This document shows positions 35,959 through 45,831 of a stretch of 64,000 bases of DNA, piece after piece; within the stretch, counting starts at the first letter, position 1, and each line of letters begins with the position of its first letter. A program made the translations under genes and the position numbers. Under the pieces are notes generated by a model that saw nothing but the letters and a program-made list of their open reading frames with translations, made no database searches and was not told the origin of the DNA. The stretch is from contig NZ_FMAY01000013.1 in assembly GCF_900094925.1 (NCBI RefSeq), forward strand, positions 1 to 64,000, written 5' to 3'. This DNA comes from Kosakonia oryzendophytica (GTDB lineage: Bacteria > Pseudomonadota > Gammaproteobacteria > Enterobacterales > Enterobacteriaceae).

Positions 35959-36969
35959 ATGAGACGAGAACTTGCCATCGAATTCTCCCGGGTTACCGAA
36001 GCCGCCGCGCTGGCGGGCTATAAGTGGCTGGGACGCGGCGATAAAAACACAGCGGACGGCGCAGCGGTGCACGCTATGCGCATTATGCTCAATCAGGTCA
36101 ATATCGACGGAACCATTGTGATTGGCGAAGGGGAGATCGACGAAGCCCCAATGCTGTTTATCGGTGAGAAAGTGGGAACCGGTAAGGGTGATGCGGTGGA
36201 TATCGCCGTCGACCCCATTGAAGGCACACGCATGACCGCTATGGGTCAGGCAAATGCGCTGGCGGTACTGGCAGTGGGCGATAAAGGCTGCTTCCTGAAC
36301 GCGCCGGATATGTACATGGAAAAGCTGATCGTCGGCCCGGGTGCAAAAGGCGCTATCGACCTGAATCTGCCACTGGCGGATAACCTGCGTAATGTTGCTG
36401 CTGCGCTGAATAAACCGCTGAGCGAACTGACGGTCACCATTCTGGCAAAACCTCGCCACGATGCCACTATCACAGAGATGCAAACGCTGGGCGTTCGTGT
36501 TTTTGCTATCCCGGATGGCGACGTCGCAGCGTCGATCCTCACCTGTATGCCGGATAGCGAAGTGGATGTGCTGTATGGCATTGGCGGTGCACCGGAAGGG
36601 GTGGTGTCTGCTGCGGTGATCCGTGCACTTGATGGCGATATGCAGGGGCGTTTGCTGGCGCGCCATCAGGTTAAAGGCGACAGCGAAGAGAATCGCCGCA
36701 TCGGTGAAATCGAGTTAAAACGCTGTCGTGGCATGGGTATTGAAGCCGGTCACGTCCTGCGTCTGGATGATATGGCGCGCAGCGACAACGTGATTTTTTC
36801 CGCCACCGGGATCACTAAAGGCGATCTGCTGGATGGCATTAGCCGTAAAGGGAATATCGCCACCACGGAAACGCTGCTGATCCGCGGCAAGTCACGCACG
36901 ATTCGCCGTATTCAATCGATTCATTATCTGGATCGCAAAGACCCTGAAGTACAACGACATATACTGTAA
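35959..36969 (+). CDS. glpX: fructose-1,6-bisphosphatase class II
   Basis: Mn-dependent fructose bisphosphatase of gluconeogenesis. MRRELAIEFSRVTEAAALAG starts a protein of 336 residues, as in E. coli. The metal site is in VIGEGEIDEAPML and VDIAVDPIEGTRMTA. An in-frame extension reaching back into glpK is not used. Third gene of the glp operon. Confidence 0.96.
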   Translation: MRRELAIEFSRVTEAAALAGYKWLGRGDKNTADGAAVHAMRIMLNQVNIDGTIVIGEGEIDEAPMLFIGEKVGTGKGDAVDIAVDPIEGTRMTAMGQANALAVLAVGDKGCFLNAPDMYMEKLIVGPGAKGAIDLNLPLADNLRNVAAALNKPLSELTVTILAKPRHDATITEMQTLGVRVFAIPDGDVAASILTCMPDSEVDVLYGIGGAPEGVVSAAVIRALDGDMQGRLLARHQVKGDSEENRRIGEIELKRCRGMGIEAGHVLRLDDMARSDNVIFSATGITKGDLLDGISRKGNIATTETLLIRGKSRTIRRIQSIHYLDRKDPEVQRHIL

Positions 36970-37065
36970 GGGTATTTGTTCAATTGAGCTTTCCGGCCCG
37001 GATGGGCTGGAAATCTTCGCCTGTTGACACGAAGATAAGGCAACGCAACAGAACAGGAGATAACC

Positions 37066-37812
37066 ATGGCGGACTGGGTAACAGGAAAAGTCACAAAGGT
37101 GCAGTTCTGGACCGACGCATTATTTAGCCTCACCGTTCATGCCCCCGTTCTTCCCTTCACCGCCGGGCAATTCGCTAAACTTGGACTGGAAATTGACGGC
37201 GAGCGCGTACAGCGCGCCTACTCGTATGTGAATGCGCCAGGCAACCCCGACCTTGAGTTCTACCTTGTTATTGTTCCTGAAGGCAAACTCAGCCCGCGTC
37301 TTGCAGCTTTACAGCCGGGGGATGAAGTGCTGGTGGTGAGCGAAGCCGCGGGGTTCTTTGTGCTGGAAGAAGTGCCGGACTGCGATACGCTGTGGATGCT
37401 GGCTACCGGCACAGCGATTGGGCCATATCTGTCGATTCTGCAAGAAGGCAAAGACCTCGAACGCTTTAAAAATCTGGTGCTGGTGCATGCAGTACGCTAT
37501 GCGGCGGATTTAAGCTATTTGCCGTTAATGCTTGAGCTGCAAAAACGCTACGAAGGAAAATTACGCATTCAGACCGTGGTCAGCCGGGAGACCATTTCAG
37601 GTTCCCTGACCGGGCGGGTGCCGGCGCTCATTGAAAACGGCGCGCTGGAAGACGCGGTCGGGCTGCCAATGAACGCCGGGAACAGTCACGTGATGCTGTG
37701 CGGCAACCCCCAGATGGTGCGCGATACCACGCAACTGCTGAAAGAGACCCGGCAGATGACGAAGCATCTTCGCCGCCGACCGGGACATATCACCGCGGAA
37801 CATTACTGGTGA
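37066..37812 (+). CDS. fpr: flavodoxin/ferredoxin-NADP reductase
   Basis: FAD enzyme of 248 residues passing electrons between NADPH and flavodoxin or ferredoxin; part of the SoxRS response in E. coli. FAD-binding RVQRAYSYVN, the NADP-binding LATGTAIGPYLSIL, and the C-terminal TAEHYW are all conserved. Its stop directly abuts the convergent yiiR stop with no gap. Confidence 0.96.
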   Translation: MADWVTGKVTKVQFWTDALFSLTVHAPVLPFTAGQFAKLGLEIDGERVQRAYSYVNAPGNPDLEFYLVIVPEGKLSPRLAALQPGDEVLVVSEAAGFFVLEEVPDCDTLWMLATGTAIGPYLSILQEGKDLERFKNLVLVHAVRYAADLSYLPLMLELQKRYEGKLRIQTVVSRETISGSLTGRVPALIENGALEDAVGLPMNAGNSHVMLCGNPQMVRDTTQLLKETRQMTKHLRRRPGHITAEHYW

Positions 37813-38232
37813 TCAGCGGTACTTCACATCCAGCGTCTGCTTACCGTATTTGTTTTCCCCTTGGGTGCCGATAAACGCACCCAGGTCAATCAACATCATC
37901 ACGATAATCACCACCGGGATCAGGCGGCCCACCGCCCATTCCAGCGTATCGTTGAGGACTGCCCAGTTCCCGGAAAGCAGCATCCACGCCAGCACCATTA
38001 ATAATCCCCACGCACCGTGGCGTCCTCTATCGTGCAGGCGTTTCACCATGACGCAGGTCGTCGGCCAGATCAGGCACACCAGCATAAAGGCCGCCATCTG
38101 GAAATCGAGCATTCCACCGTTCGCCAGCGCAAATAAAACGGTCATGCTGAGAAGCCAGAGGACAATCCAGACCCAAAAATCACGGCGTCCAATACGCCCT
38201 TTAAATGAAAACAACCACTGCTGTATACCCAT
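37813..38232 (-). CDS. yiiR: DUF805 family inner-membrane protein
   Basis: 139-residue protein with about four membrane segments and the DUF805 features FKGRIGRRDFWVW near the N terminus and MVKRLHDRGRHGAWGLL mid-protein. It corresponds to YiiR of E. coli in place (beside fpr) and family. Function unknown. Confidence 0.88.
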   Translation of the reverse strand: MGIQQWLFSFKGRIGRRDFWVWIVLWLLSMTVLFALANGGMLDFQMAAFMLVCLIWPTTCVMVKRLHDRGRHGAWGLLMVLAWMLLSGNWAVLNDTLEWAVGRLIPVVIIVMMLIDLGAFIGTQGENKYGKQTLDVKYR

Positions 38233-38345
38233 GTATGGTTCCTTATTATCGTAATGCTGCGTAGTTTACCCTGGAGGCGGGAGTTTTTGACAAGCCAGTC
38301 GGTTATCGTTTTAATCGTGAGCAAACTGTACAGAGGGCGATGTTC

Positions 38346-38939
38346 ATGAAAGCATGGCGTTATCAGGTTTGGCTGCTATTCTCAACGCTGATCTTTTGTT
38401 CGCCCGTCATGGCGGAAGACGCGCCAACCGCGGCGACTGCGCCCTATTTACTGCCGGGCGCACCAACCTTTGATCAATCGATCAGCCAGTTCCGTGAGCG
38501 GTTTAATACCGACAATCCCACGCTGGCGCTGAGCGAGTTCCGCGCTGTTGACGGCAGTGATCAGAACCTGACGCGAGCAGCAACAAAGATTAACGAGAGC
38601 CTTTACGCGTCTACGGCGCTGGAACGTGGCACGTTGAAAATCAAATCCATGCAGATAACCTGGCTACCGGTACAAGGCCCGGAACAGAAGGCAGCGAAAG
38701 CCAAAGCGCAGGAGTATATGGCGGCGTTTATTCGCGCATTCACGCCCACGCTAACGGCGGCGCAAAGTATGCAAAAGCTGCAAAAGTTGCTGACTAACGG
38801 CAAAAGCAAGCCTTACTACGCTGAAACGGAAGGCCCGATTCGCTATGTGGTGGCAGATAACGGCGAAAAGGGGCTGACCTTCGCTGTTGAACCGATTAAG
38901 CTGGCGCTATCTGAGGCCCTCGAAGACAACAATAAATGA
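38346..38939 (+). CDS. yiiQ: YiiQ family periplasmic protein (DUF1454)
   Basis: About 197 residues with an N-terminal signal peptide (about residues 1-23, ending near FCSPVMA). Matches YiiQ by length and place just before tpiA; function unknown. The second of two in-frame ATGs was chosen because GAGGG lies 8 nt before it but only 2 nt before the first (38340). Confidence 0.86.
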   Translation: MKAWRYQVWLLFSTLIFCSPVMAEDAPTAATAPYLLPGAPTFDQSISQFRERFNTDNPTLALSEFRAVDGSDQNLTRAATKINESLYASTALERGTLKIKSMQITWLPVQGPEQKAAKAKAQEYMAAFIRAFTPTLTAAQSMQKLQKLLTNGKSKPYYAETEGPIRYVVADNGEKGLTFAVEPIKLALSEALEDNNK

Positions 38940-39046
38940 CAAAAAGCAAAGCCTTTCAGGGGATGAATCTCTATACTGTTTCACAGACCATGCTGCCCTG
39001 AGGGGCGGCCATATTCCTTAATTCGCCAAGCGCGTGGAGAGTAAAA

Positions 39047-39814
39047 ATGCGACATCCTTTAGTGATGGGTAACTGGAAACTGAACGGCAGCCGCCACATG
39101 GTAAACGAACTGGTTGCTAACCTGCGTACCGAGCTGGCCGGCGTTACGGGCTGCGCCGTTGCAATTGCGCCGCCGGAAATGTACCTGGATCTGGCTAAAC
39201 ATGCTGCTGATGGTAGCCACATCGTACTGGGTGCGCAGAACGTTGACGTTAACCTGTCTGGCGCATTCACGGGTGAAACCTCTGCCGAAATGCTGAAAGA
39301 TATTGGTGCGAAGTACATCATCATCGGTCACTCTGAGCGTCGTACTTACCACGCTGAATCTGATGAATTCATTGCCAAAAAATTCGCTGTGCTGAAAGCA
39401 GCTGGCCTGACCCCGGTTCTGTGCATCGGTGAAACTGAAGCAGAAAACGAAGCCGGTAAAACGGAAGAAGTGTGCGCACGCCAGATCGACGCAGTTCTGA
39501 AAACGCAGGGCGCAGCGGCGTTCGAAGGCGCAGTCATTGCTTACGAACCGGTTTGGGCTATCGGCACCGGCAAATCCGCGACCCCGGCACAGGCACAAGC
39601 TGTTCACAAATTTATCCGTGACCACATTGCCAAAGCAGACGCGAAAGTGGCTGAGCAAGTGATCATTCAGTACGGCGGTTCCGTAAACGCAGGCAACGCA
39701 GCAGAGCTGTTCACCCAGCCGGACATCGACGGCGCACTGGTTGGCGGCGCGTCTCTGAAAGCTGACGCATTTGCCGTGATCGTGAAAGCCGCAGAAGCAG
39801 CAAAACAGGCGTAA
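39047..39814 (+). CDS. tpiA: triosephosphate isomerase
   Basis: Interconverts dihydroxyacetone phosphate and glyceraldehyde 3-phosphate. The catalytic Lys11 (GNWKLNG), His95 (IIGHSERR) and Glu167 ([11 protein letters not shown], followed by loop 6) are all in place in the 255-residue protein. Codon usage is biased to favoured codons, as for highly expressed glycolytic genes. Confidence 0.98.
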   Translation: MRHPLVMGNWKLNGSRHMVNELVANLRTELAGVTGCAVAIAPPEMYLDLAKHAADGSHIVLGAQNVDVNLSGAFTGETSAEMLKDIGAKYIIIGHSERRTYHAESDEFIAKKFAVLKAAGLTPVLCIGETEAENEAGKTEEVCARQIDAVLKTQGAAAFEGAVIAYEPVWAIGTGKSATPAQAQAVHKFIRDHIAKADAKVAEQVIIQYGGSVNAGNAAELFTQPDIDGALVGGASLKADAFAVIVKAAEAAKQA

Positions 39815-39823
39815 TCCTGTTTA

Positions 39824-39854
39824 CCCTCTCCCAGGCGGGAGAGGGTATTGTTTT
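39824..39854 (+). terminator. tpiA terminator
   Basis: CCCTCTCC-CAGGCG-GGAGAGGG hairpin followed by TATTGTTTT, ten nt after tpiA and just before the convergent transporter stop. Confidence 0.8.
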
Positions 39855-41157
39855 ACAGTTTCCCCAGCACGCTAAACCACGCGTAATCCAGTGGTAACAA
39901 TACCAGATACGTCACCAGCGCCAGCGCAAAACACAGCAGCATCCCCGCGCGCACAGGCACTTTGCCCAACGCCATCGCCACCACAATCGGCGACGCCTGA
40001 TACGGCAACAGCGGCGTGGAATACCCCAAGACCTGGATCATAATCACCGACAGCAACGGGAAACCGGTGGCCTCGGAAAAACTCTGCGCCAGTGTGGTAA
40101 ATAACGCCGGCACGCCATTAGCCGTCATAATAAAATTGAGTGCTGTCGTAATGCCGGTTAGCGCGAGGAAGTTGGTAAACGGGTTTGCGGGATCAAGCGG
40201 CATCACATGCAGTAATGCGTCCCCTACCGCGCTACCGATCCCGGTTTGCGTCACCGTGATTGCCAGGCCGAGAATCCCCGCAACATAGATACAGGTGCGG
40301 ATATTCACCCCGCTGGAAAACTCGTCGCCGTTAATAAAGCCAACGCGAGGCAATAAGGTCACACACGCGGCTGCAAGCCCTGTCCACGCCGGGCCAATAC
40401 CGTGCCAGCTCTCCGTAACCCACATCGTCAATACCACCGCCAGCAGCCAGGCCAGCCGCTTCTCCTCCCGGCTCATCGGTGCAGACGCGGTATGCTCACG
40501 CGGTGCCTGCGGCTGGCCAGGAAAGAGCCAGCAAATCAGGCCAATCAGGATCATCCCTTTCAGAATACCGAGCACCGGCGTGTGCAACAGCAGATAGGGT
40601 AAATAATTCAGGTGAATGCCGTAGGAGCCTTCCGCTGCACCGCTCATCACCAGGTTCGGCACGTTAGCAGGCAGGATGGTGGCGGAAAGCTGGAACGTGC
40701 CGAACCCGACAGCCAGCGCCAATCCGTACCAGGCGCGTGTGCCCTCGAGGATGCCCGCCCGCGTCGCCATGGCCGCGACAATCGGCATCAGCAGCGCAAT
40801 ACGCCCCATATTTGACGGCATGACAAACGCCAGCGCATAGCTCAGCAGGACAACGCTGGCGACCATGTGCAGCCATGATGTGGTCAGTTTCGACGAGAGC
40901 GCCCTTGCCGCGCGATCCGCCAGACCGGTTTTCCTGATAGCGACACCTAACACAAACCCGCTGAACACCAGCCAGAATGCCGACGAGGCGAAACCACCAA
41001 AAATCACGTCCGGCGGGGCGATTTTCGCCACCATTGCCGCCGTAAAGAACAACAGCGCGGTAATGAACTCAGGTAACAGCGAGGTGGCCCACAACACAAT
41101 GGTGATGCCGACAATCGCAGAGGGAAGGAACAGAGGGTGAGTTAGCCAGAACGACAT
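39853..41157 (-). CDS. DASS/SLC13-type anion:sodium symporter
   Basis: 434-residue membrane protein with about 11-12 hydrophobic segments, resembling the divalent anion:sodium symporter family. The N-terminal half has LPEFITALLFFTAAMVAKI and an SNMGRIALLMPI-type loop; the C-terminal half contains TANGVPALFTTLAQSFSEATG and GYSTPLLPYQASPIVVAMAL, the repeat-related motifs lining the substrate site. AGGAGAC is the ribosome-binding site. Substrate unknown; C4-dicarboxylates, citrate or related anions are typical. E. coli K-12 has no gene here between tpiA and cdh. Confidence 0.85.
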   Translation of the reverse strand: MSFWLTHPLFLPSAIVGITIVLWATSLLPEFITALLFFTAAMVAKIAPPDVIFGGFASSAFWLVFSGFVLGVAIRKTGLADRAARALSSKLTTSWLHMVASVVLLSYALAFVMPSNMGRIALLMPIVAAMATRAGILEGTRAWYGLALAVGFGTFQLSATILPANVPNLVMSGAAEGSYGIHLNYLPYLLLHTPVLGILKGMILIGLICWLFPGQPQAPREHTASAPMSREEKRLAWLLAVVLTMWVTESWHGIGPAWTGLAAACVTLLPRVGFINGDEFSSGVNIRTCIYVAGILGLAITVTQTGIGSAVGDALLHVMPLDPANPFTNFLALTGITTALNFIMTANGVPALFTTLAQSFSEATGFPLLSVIMIQVLGYSTPLLPYQASPIVVAMALGKVPVRAGMLLCFALALVTYLVLLPLDYAWFSVLGKL

Positions 41158-41230
41158 GCCTGTCTCCTGTAGATTTTTTCAGCAAGTCTACGGCGACAGG
41201 CAGGAGGAGTAAACGCGAATTATGGTGGGG

Positions 41231-41989
41231 TTATTTCAGGATATCGCATTGATGATCCTGTATTTCCTCAGCTGAAGCACGGTTAAGCGCCAGCCAGTTT
41301 CGTTCCGTTGCCAGCAGCACAAAGGAGCCATCGGTCTGTTGTGCTATCGCCAGCGCAAAGCGTCCCATATGCGCTTTGGCTTCCGGCACCTCTTCCGCCA
41401 GCATCAAAAACGGGCTGCGTTGTACCAGTTCCGCTTCCGTTACGCGCCGCGCCAGATAGGTGTGACCAAGCAGGCCGCCAGGGAATTCAAGCCACTGGCT
41501 GCTGATACGGGTCGCATTGTCATTAAGCTGCGCACGCACATCCGGGCGCAGACAGGAGATATGAATATGGAAATGGTTCTGCGTGCGTCCGGTACGCGAG
41601 TTAATGGTCAGAGAAATGGCGTTGTCCGGCACCTGGCTACCGCGCATCTTGCTCATCACGTCACGGGACTGCCAGGCCTGCCAGAAGAAGTTCGGCGTGT
41701 TGGGATCCAGCAATAACGGGCTTTCCGTGCCGTTAATGCGGTAAGTCGGCATCAGCAGAAACTGCAACGGTCCGTTGCGGTCCTTCATCAGCACATAGCC
41801 GCTTTTCAGATTCACCTGCGCACAAGGCTCAGGAGAGTTGTGTTCACGGGCATTCGGCAGGCACTGTTCGGTGACTATCTGGCGTAACACATTCGGGTTG
41901 CCGTGGTGTGTGAACCAGTACCATGCTCCCGCTCCTGCCAGTAATATCACTAGCAGCAGAGCAATCGCGATGCGACGAACTGTTTTCAT
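41231..41989 (-). CDS. cdh: CDP-diacylglycerol pyrophosphatase
   Basis: Membrane-anchored HIT-like hydrolase that converts CDP-diacylglycerol to phosphatidic acid and CMP. The 252-residue protein has one N-terminal membrane segment (about residues 6-26) and the HIT-type motif NHFHIHISC. Starting at [13 protein letters not shown] fits E. coli Cdh; an in-frame extension of 41 codons upstream is not supported. Downstream of sbp. Confidence 0.94.
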   Translation of the reverse strand: MKTVRRIAIALLLVILLAGAGAWYWFTHHGNPNVLRQIVTEQCLPNAREHNSPEPCAQVNLKSGYVLMKDRNGPLQFLLMPTYRINGTESPLLLDPNTPNFFWQAWQSRDVMSKMRGSQVPDNAISLTINSRTGRTQNHFHIHISCLRPDVRAQLNDNATRISSQWLEFPGGLLGHTYLARRVTEAELVQRSPFLMLAEEVPEAKAHMGRFALAIAQQTDGSFVLLATERNWLALNRASAEEIQDHQCDILK

Positions 41990-42114
41990 ATTTCCGCTTC
42001 CTTTGCTGAAAGAACCGGAATGATAGCGCAAAACGGGGGGGAAGTCGGGAATCCTGGATTTTACGCAGATCCAAAACAGAACCGCCCTCTTACGAGGGCG
42101 GCTCATCGGCATGA

Positions 42115-43104
42115 TTAACGTTTACTGATTTGATCGAAGGTGCCGCCGTTAGAGAAGTGCTCTTTCTGCGCTTTGGTCCAGCCACCAAACTCATCATCAA
42201 TGGTGAAGAGCTTCAGTTTCGGGAAGGCATTGGCGTACTTCGCAGCCACTTGCGGATCGCGCGGACGATAGAAGTTCTTCGCGGCGATCTCCTGGCCTTC
42301 CGGCGAGTAGAGATACTTCAGGTAGGCTTCCGCGACTTTTTCGGTGCCTTTTTTCTCGGTCACTTTATCTACGACGGAGACGGTCGGTTCAGCAAGGATC
42401 GATTCGCTTGGCGTGACAATTTCAAACTTGTCTTTACCCAGCTCATTAGTTGCCAGCAGCGCTTCGTTTTCCCAGGCAATCAGCACATCGCCGATCCCGC
42501 GTTCAACAAAAGTGTTGGTTGCGCCGCGTGCGCCAGAGTCCAGTACTTCCACGTTTTTAAATAGCGCTTTGACGAACTCCTGGGCTTTAGCCTGATCGCC
42601 GCCATTTTGATGCAAAGCGTAACCCCAGGCAGCCAGATAGTTCCAGCGCGCGCCGCCAGAGCTTTTTGGGTTCGGCGTGATAACGGAAACGCCTGGTTTA
42701 ATCAGATCATTCCAGTCATGAATCTGTTTCGGGTTGCCTTTACGCACCAGAAAAACGATGGTTGAGGTATACGGAGCTGAGTTATCCGGCAGACGCTTGA
42801 TCCAGTTTTTATCAATGCGGCCACGTTCCGCAATAGCGTCTACGTCATAGGCCAGCGCCAGCGTAACTACATCAGCTTCGATACCGTTGATGACTGACGT
42901 TGCCTGCTTGCCCGAGCCGCCATGAGACTGGCGAATCACCACATTGTCGCCCGTCTCTTGTTTCCAGTGCGCGCTAAACGCTTTGTTGTACTGCTCGTAC
43001 AGCTCGCGCGTTGGATCGTAAGACACGTTTAATAACTGGATATCCTTCGCCAGAACGCTGGCTGAAGCCAGCAGTAAAGTTATTCCCACGCCCCATTTAT
43101 TCAT
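42115..43104 (-). CDS. sbp: periplasmic sulfate-binding protein
   Basis: Binds sulfate for the CysUWA ABC transporter. 329 residues with a signal peptide ([19 protein letters not shown], then KDIQ), and the family motifs [16 protein letters not shown] and [19 protein letters not shown]. Expected to be under CysB control; no site was assigned. Confidence 0.96.
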   Translation of the reverse strand: MNKWGVGITLLLASASVLAKDIQLLNVSYDPTRELYEQYNKAFSAHWKQETGDNVVIRQSHGGSGKQATSVINGIEADVVTLALAYDVDAIAERGRIDKNWIKRLPDNSAPYTSTIVFLVRKGNPKQIHDWNDLIKPGVSVITPNPKSSGGARWNYLAAWGYALHQNGGDQAKAQEFVKALFKNVEVLDSGARGATNTFVERGIGDVLIAWENEALLATNELGKDKFEIVTPSESILAEPTVSVVDKVTEKKGTEKVAEAYLKYLYSPEGQEIAAKNFYRPRDPQVAAKYANAFPKLKLFTIDDEFGGWTKAQKEHFSNGGTFDQISKR

Positions 43105-43216
43105 CGCCCACTCTCTTCAGGTTATGCATTTTTGATGACGCCAGAGTGCCAGAAAGAGATTCAATGAATAAAGAATAAAAAAAGATTGGCTATAACTTTG
43201 CGGAATATTGGCGGGT

Positions 43217-43250
43217 AAAAAAACGCCCCCGGTCATCGAGGGCGTTTTCA
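43217..43250 (-). terminator. pfkA terminator
   Basis: On the reverse strand AAAACGCCCTCGATGACCGG-GGGCGTTTTTTT forms a hairpin (AAAACGCCC/GGGCGTTTT) with a T run, directly after the pfkA stop. Confidence 0.88.
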
Positions 43251-43253
43251 CGA

Positions 43254-44216
43254 TTAGTAGAGTTTTTTCGCGCAATCCAGCCAGTCGCCTTTGAACGGGC
43301 GTTTCATGTTTTCGATGGCATCGATAATGTCGTGGTGAACCATTTTCTCGTTCTGGATACCTACGCAACGACCGCCGTAGCCCTGCAGCAGCAGTTCGAT
43401 GGCGTAAGAGCCCATGCGGGAAGCCAGAATACGGTCATAAGGTACCGGAGAACCGCCGCGCTGGATGTGACCAAGCACGGTGGCACGCGTTTCACGCTCC
43501 GTTTCGCTTTCGATGTACTTCGCCAGTTCGTCGATGTCGCAGATGTGTTCAGTGATAGCCACGATCGCGTGTTTCTTACCTTTCGCGATACCGGCTTTAA
43601 TTTCTGCCACCAGGTCTTCACGGTTGAATTCCACTTCCGGCAGAACGATAAACTCACAACCACCAGCAATGGCTGCGGCCAGCGTCAGGTCGCCGCAATA
43701 ACGGCCCATCACTTCAACGATGGAGATACGCTGGTGAGAAGAAGAGGTATCGCGCAGACGGTCAATCGCTTCAACGACGGTTTGCAGCGCAGTGAAATAA
43801 CCGATGGTGTAGTCCGTGCCCGCAACGTCGTTATCGATGGTGCCCGGCAACCCGATGCACGGGAAGCCCATTTCGGTCAGGCGCTTCGCACCCATGTAGG
43901 AACCGTCACCGCCGATAACCACCAGCGCGTCGATACCGCGTTTTTTCATGTTCTCAATAGCCACGGCGCGGATATGCTCTTCACGGAACTCCGGAAAGCG
44001 AGCGGAGCCCAGGAATGTACCACCGCGGTTGATCATGTCCGACACGCTGTAACGGTCGAGCTGGATCATGCGGTCTTCGTACAGGCCGAGGTAACCATCA
44101 TAGATACCTGCAACTTCCAGACCTTCTGTCAATGCTGCACGGACGACACCGCGGATAGCGGCATTCATGCCTGGCGCATCACCGCCACTTGTCAACACAC
44201 CGATTTTTTTAATCAT
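43254..44216 (-). CDS. pfkA: 6-phosphofructokinase I
   Basis: ATP-dependent phosphofructokinase, the committed glycolytic step. 320 residues from [23 protein letters not shown] site GGDGSY near residue 103, catalytic Asp127 in [16 protein letters not shown]. Allosterically controlled by PEP and ADP in E. coli. An in-frame extension of 24 codons is discarded. Confidence 0.98.
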   Translation of the reverse strand: MIKKIGVLTSGGDAPGMNAAIRGVVRAALTEGLEVAGIYDGYLGLYEDRMIQLDRYSVSDMINRGGTFLGSARFPEFREEHIRAVAIENMKKRGIDALVVIGGDGSYMGAKRLTEMGFPCIGLPGTIDNDVAGTDYTIGYFTALQTVVEAIDRLRDTSSSHQRISIVEVMGRYCGDLTLAAAIAGGCEFIVLPEVEFNREDLVAEIKAGIAKGKKHAIVAITEHICDIDELAKYIESETERETRATVLGHIQRGGSPVPYDRILASRMGSYAIELLLQGYGGRCVGIQNEKMVHHDIIDAIENMKRPFKGDWLDCAKKLY

Positions 44217-44418
44217 GACTACCTCTGAACTAAGGAATGCAAAATAAAATTCTGTGGCCCGAAGCGACTCCCCAACGGGAGCGAACAACTATGATGCAAA
44301 TAGTATATCAATCCTTGCTTGCTGAATTGATTCAGGTCAGCCCAAATGGTGGTAATTTATACACAAAAAGCTGCCCTGGCTCACTTTTTTACATCGAAAT
44401 ACGAAAGCGTTAAATTGC

Positions 44419-45303
44419 TTATCGTCCTTGAGGTACTACCGAGCAGGGATCCTGATGAATAATCACATCCGATCCCGGAAAACGTTGCAGAATCGCCTGC
44501 TCCACCTGTTCGGCAATGAGATGCGCCTGAACCAGCGGCAGGTTATCTTCCATTTCTAAATGAATTTGAATAAAGCGGGTCGGCCCTGACTGCCGCGTGC
44601 GAAGATCGTGAGCGCCGCTGACGCCTGGCCATGCGGTAACGATCCCGAAAATTTCCTGGCGTTCTTCATCCGGTAACGCGCGATCCAGCAATGCCTGGAC
44701 CGCTTCATACGCCATATGTAACGCGCTATACAAAATATAGCCACCAATGCCCAACGCAAATAATGCGTCTGCCCGGTGCCAGCCATACCACGACAGACCC
44801 AGCGCGATGAGAATTGCGCTGTTCATCATAACATCAGACTGATAATGAAGCATATCCGCTCGCACGGCCTGACTCTGGGTTTTATGCACAACCCAGCGCT
44901 GAAAAGTGACCAGTATCACAGTACTGATCAGGGCAATCACCGTGACTGCGACACCAATGCCGGGGTCGTTAAGCGGATTGGGGCTTGCCAGGTGCTGAAT
45001 GCCGGTTAATAACAGGAATAACGCCGAACCGGAAATAAACATACTTTGCGCCAGCGCCGCCAGTGATTCCGCTTTCCCGTGACCGAAAGTGTGCTCTTCA
45101 TCCGCTGGCTGTAACGAGTACCGCACCACCAGTAAATTGGTCAACGACGCGGCGATATCCACCATCGAATCCACCAGCGCCGCCAGGATACTGACTGAAC
45201 CGGTGAGCCACCAGGCAAAGAGTTTAATGATAAGAAGTGACGATGCCGTGACTGTCGCCGCTATTGCCGCACGGGTTATCAGCCGCCCATAGGATTGATT
45301 CAT
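44419..45303 (-). CDS. fieF: ferrous iron/zinc efflux pump, CDF family
   Basis: Proton-coupled Zn2+/Fe2+ exporter. The 294-residue protein has six membrane helices and a cytoplasmic domain. The two pairs of transport-site ligands are seen in ALVDSMVD (helix II) and [12 protein letters not shown] (helix V), and HGKAE is a further metal-site histidine. Starting at [13 protein letters not shown]. In E. coli cpxP lies directly upstream; here a prophage does. Confidence 0.95.
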   Translation of the reverse strand: MNQSYGRLITRAAIAATVTASSLLIIKLFAWWLTGSVSILAALVDSMVDIAASLTNLLVVRYSLQPADEEHTFGHGKAESLAALAQSMFISGSALFLLLTGIQHLASPNPLNDPGIGVAVTVIALISTVILVTFQRWVVHKTQSQAVRADMLHYQSDVMMNSAILIALGLSWYGWHRADALFALGIGGYILYSALHMAYEAVQALLDRALPDEERQEIFGIVTAWPGVSGAHDLRTRQSGPTRFIQIHLEMEDNLPLVQAHLIAEQVEQAILQRFPGSDVIIHQDPCSVVPQGR

Positions 45304-45384
45304 AAACGCTCCTGTTTGTCCTGCGGGAATTATAACGGAAGGCAAACAGCAGTAATGGCTAAATTAAGCGGTGGAATAGCAGGC

Positions 45385-45427
45385 AAAAAAAACCCCTCCA
45401 TCATGGAGGGGAAGACAGGGATGGTGT
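45385..45427 (-). ncRNA. cpxQ: 3' fragment of the CpxQ sRNA / cpxP 3' UTR (truncated by the prophage)
   Basis: On the reverse strand ACACCATCCCTGTCTTCCCC is followed by a terminator hairpin (CCCCTCCATGATGGAGGGG) and eight T residues. This matches the 3' end of CpxQ, the sRNA released from cpxP mRNA by RNase E. Upstream of ACACC the match to the host stops, and phage-type sequence with ogr begins. Only the terminator-proximal part is present, so this copy has no cpxP promoter or coding region in front of it. Recognition is from memory of the CpxQ sequence. Confidence 0.8.
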
Positions 45428-45507
45428 TTTAACACCAAACCTATCTCCATGAAACAAAAGGATTTGTTTCTTGCAATGTCCACACATTGACCACATCGAC
45501 ACATAAC

Positions 45508-45531
45508 AAGCCCCGCAACTGCGGGGCTTTT
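45508..45531. terminator. terminator between ogr and the prophage end
   Basis: AAGCCCCGC-AACT-GCGGGGCTT is a perfect 9-bp-arm hairpin with TTTT on the forward side. It lies just after the ogr stop and should separate phage late transcription from host fieF, or the reverse. Confidence 0.8.
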
Positions 45532-45532
45532 C

Positions 45533-45751
45533 TCACATCCACAAAATTTGCTGCCCTGACGAGGTAGGATGCGGTCTAACCGGTTTTACTTCTCCGGGCT
45601 TAACAATATAACGCTGCACAGACTCCAGCGTCACAAAGGTCGCGCTGCAATTTACGTTCTGGCACTGATGGTAACGTTCCTTGGTGGTCTCTGTCATGTA
45701 ACGACTGGTGCGCGCATGTGCGGCGTGCTGGCATAACGGGCAATGAAACAT
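45533..45751 (-). CDS. ogr: Ogr/Delta late-gene transcriptional activator
   Basis: 72-residue zinc-finger activator of P2 late promoters, acting through the RNA polymerase alpha C-terminal domain. It begins MFHCPLCQHAAHARTSRY; the four zinc ligands are in CPLC and CQNVNC. Nearly identical to P2 Ogr by recollection. The start at 45751 was preferred to one three codons upstream. Confidence 0.96.
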   Translation of the reverse strand: MFHCPLCQHAAHARTSRYMTETTKERYHQCQNVNCSATFVTLESVQRYIVKPGEVKPVRPHPTSSGQQILWM

Positions 45752-45831
45752 AGTGAGCACCTCAACGGTTTGACTGATGCTTCAATTTTAACAAATAAAA
45801 CCTTATAAAACAAAAAGATATAAATAAAACT

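Noticed and set aside
45385-45540. The classical P2 att core sequence at the prophage end
   Set aside because: I looked for the known P2 core (containing AAGCCCGTGTAAGGG) and did not find it; the junction is with CpxQ sequence instead, so a different integrase specificity is likely.
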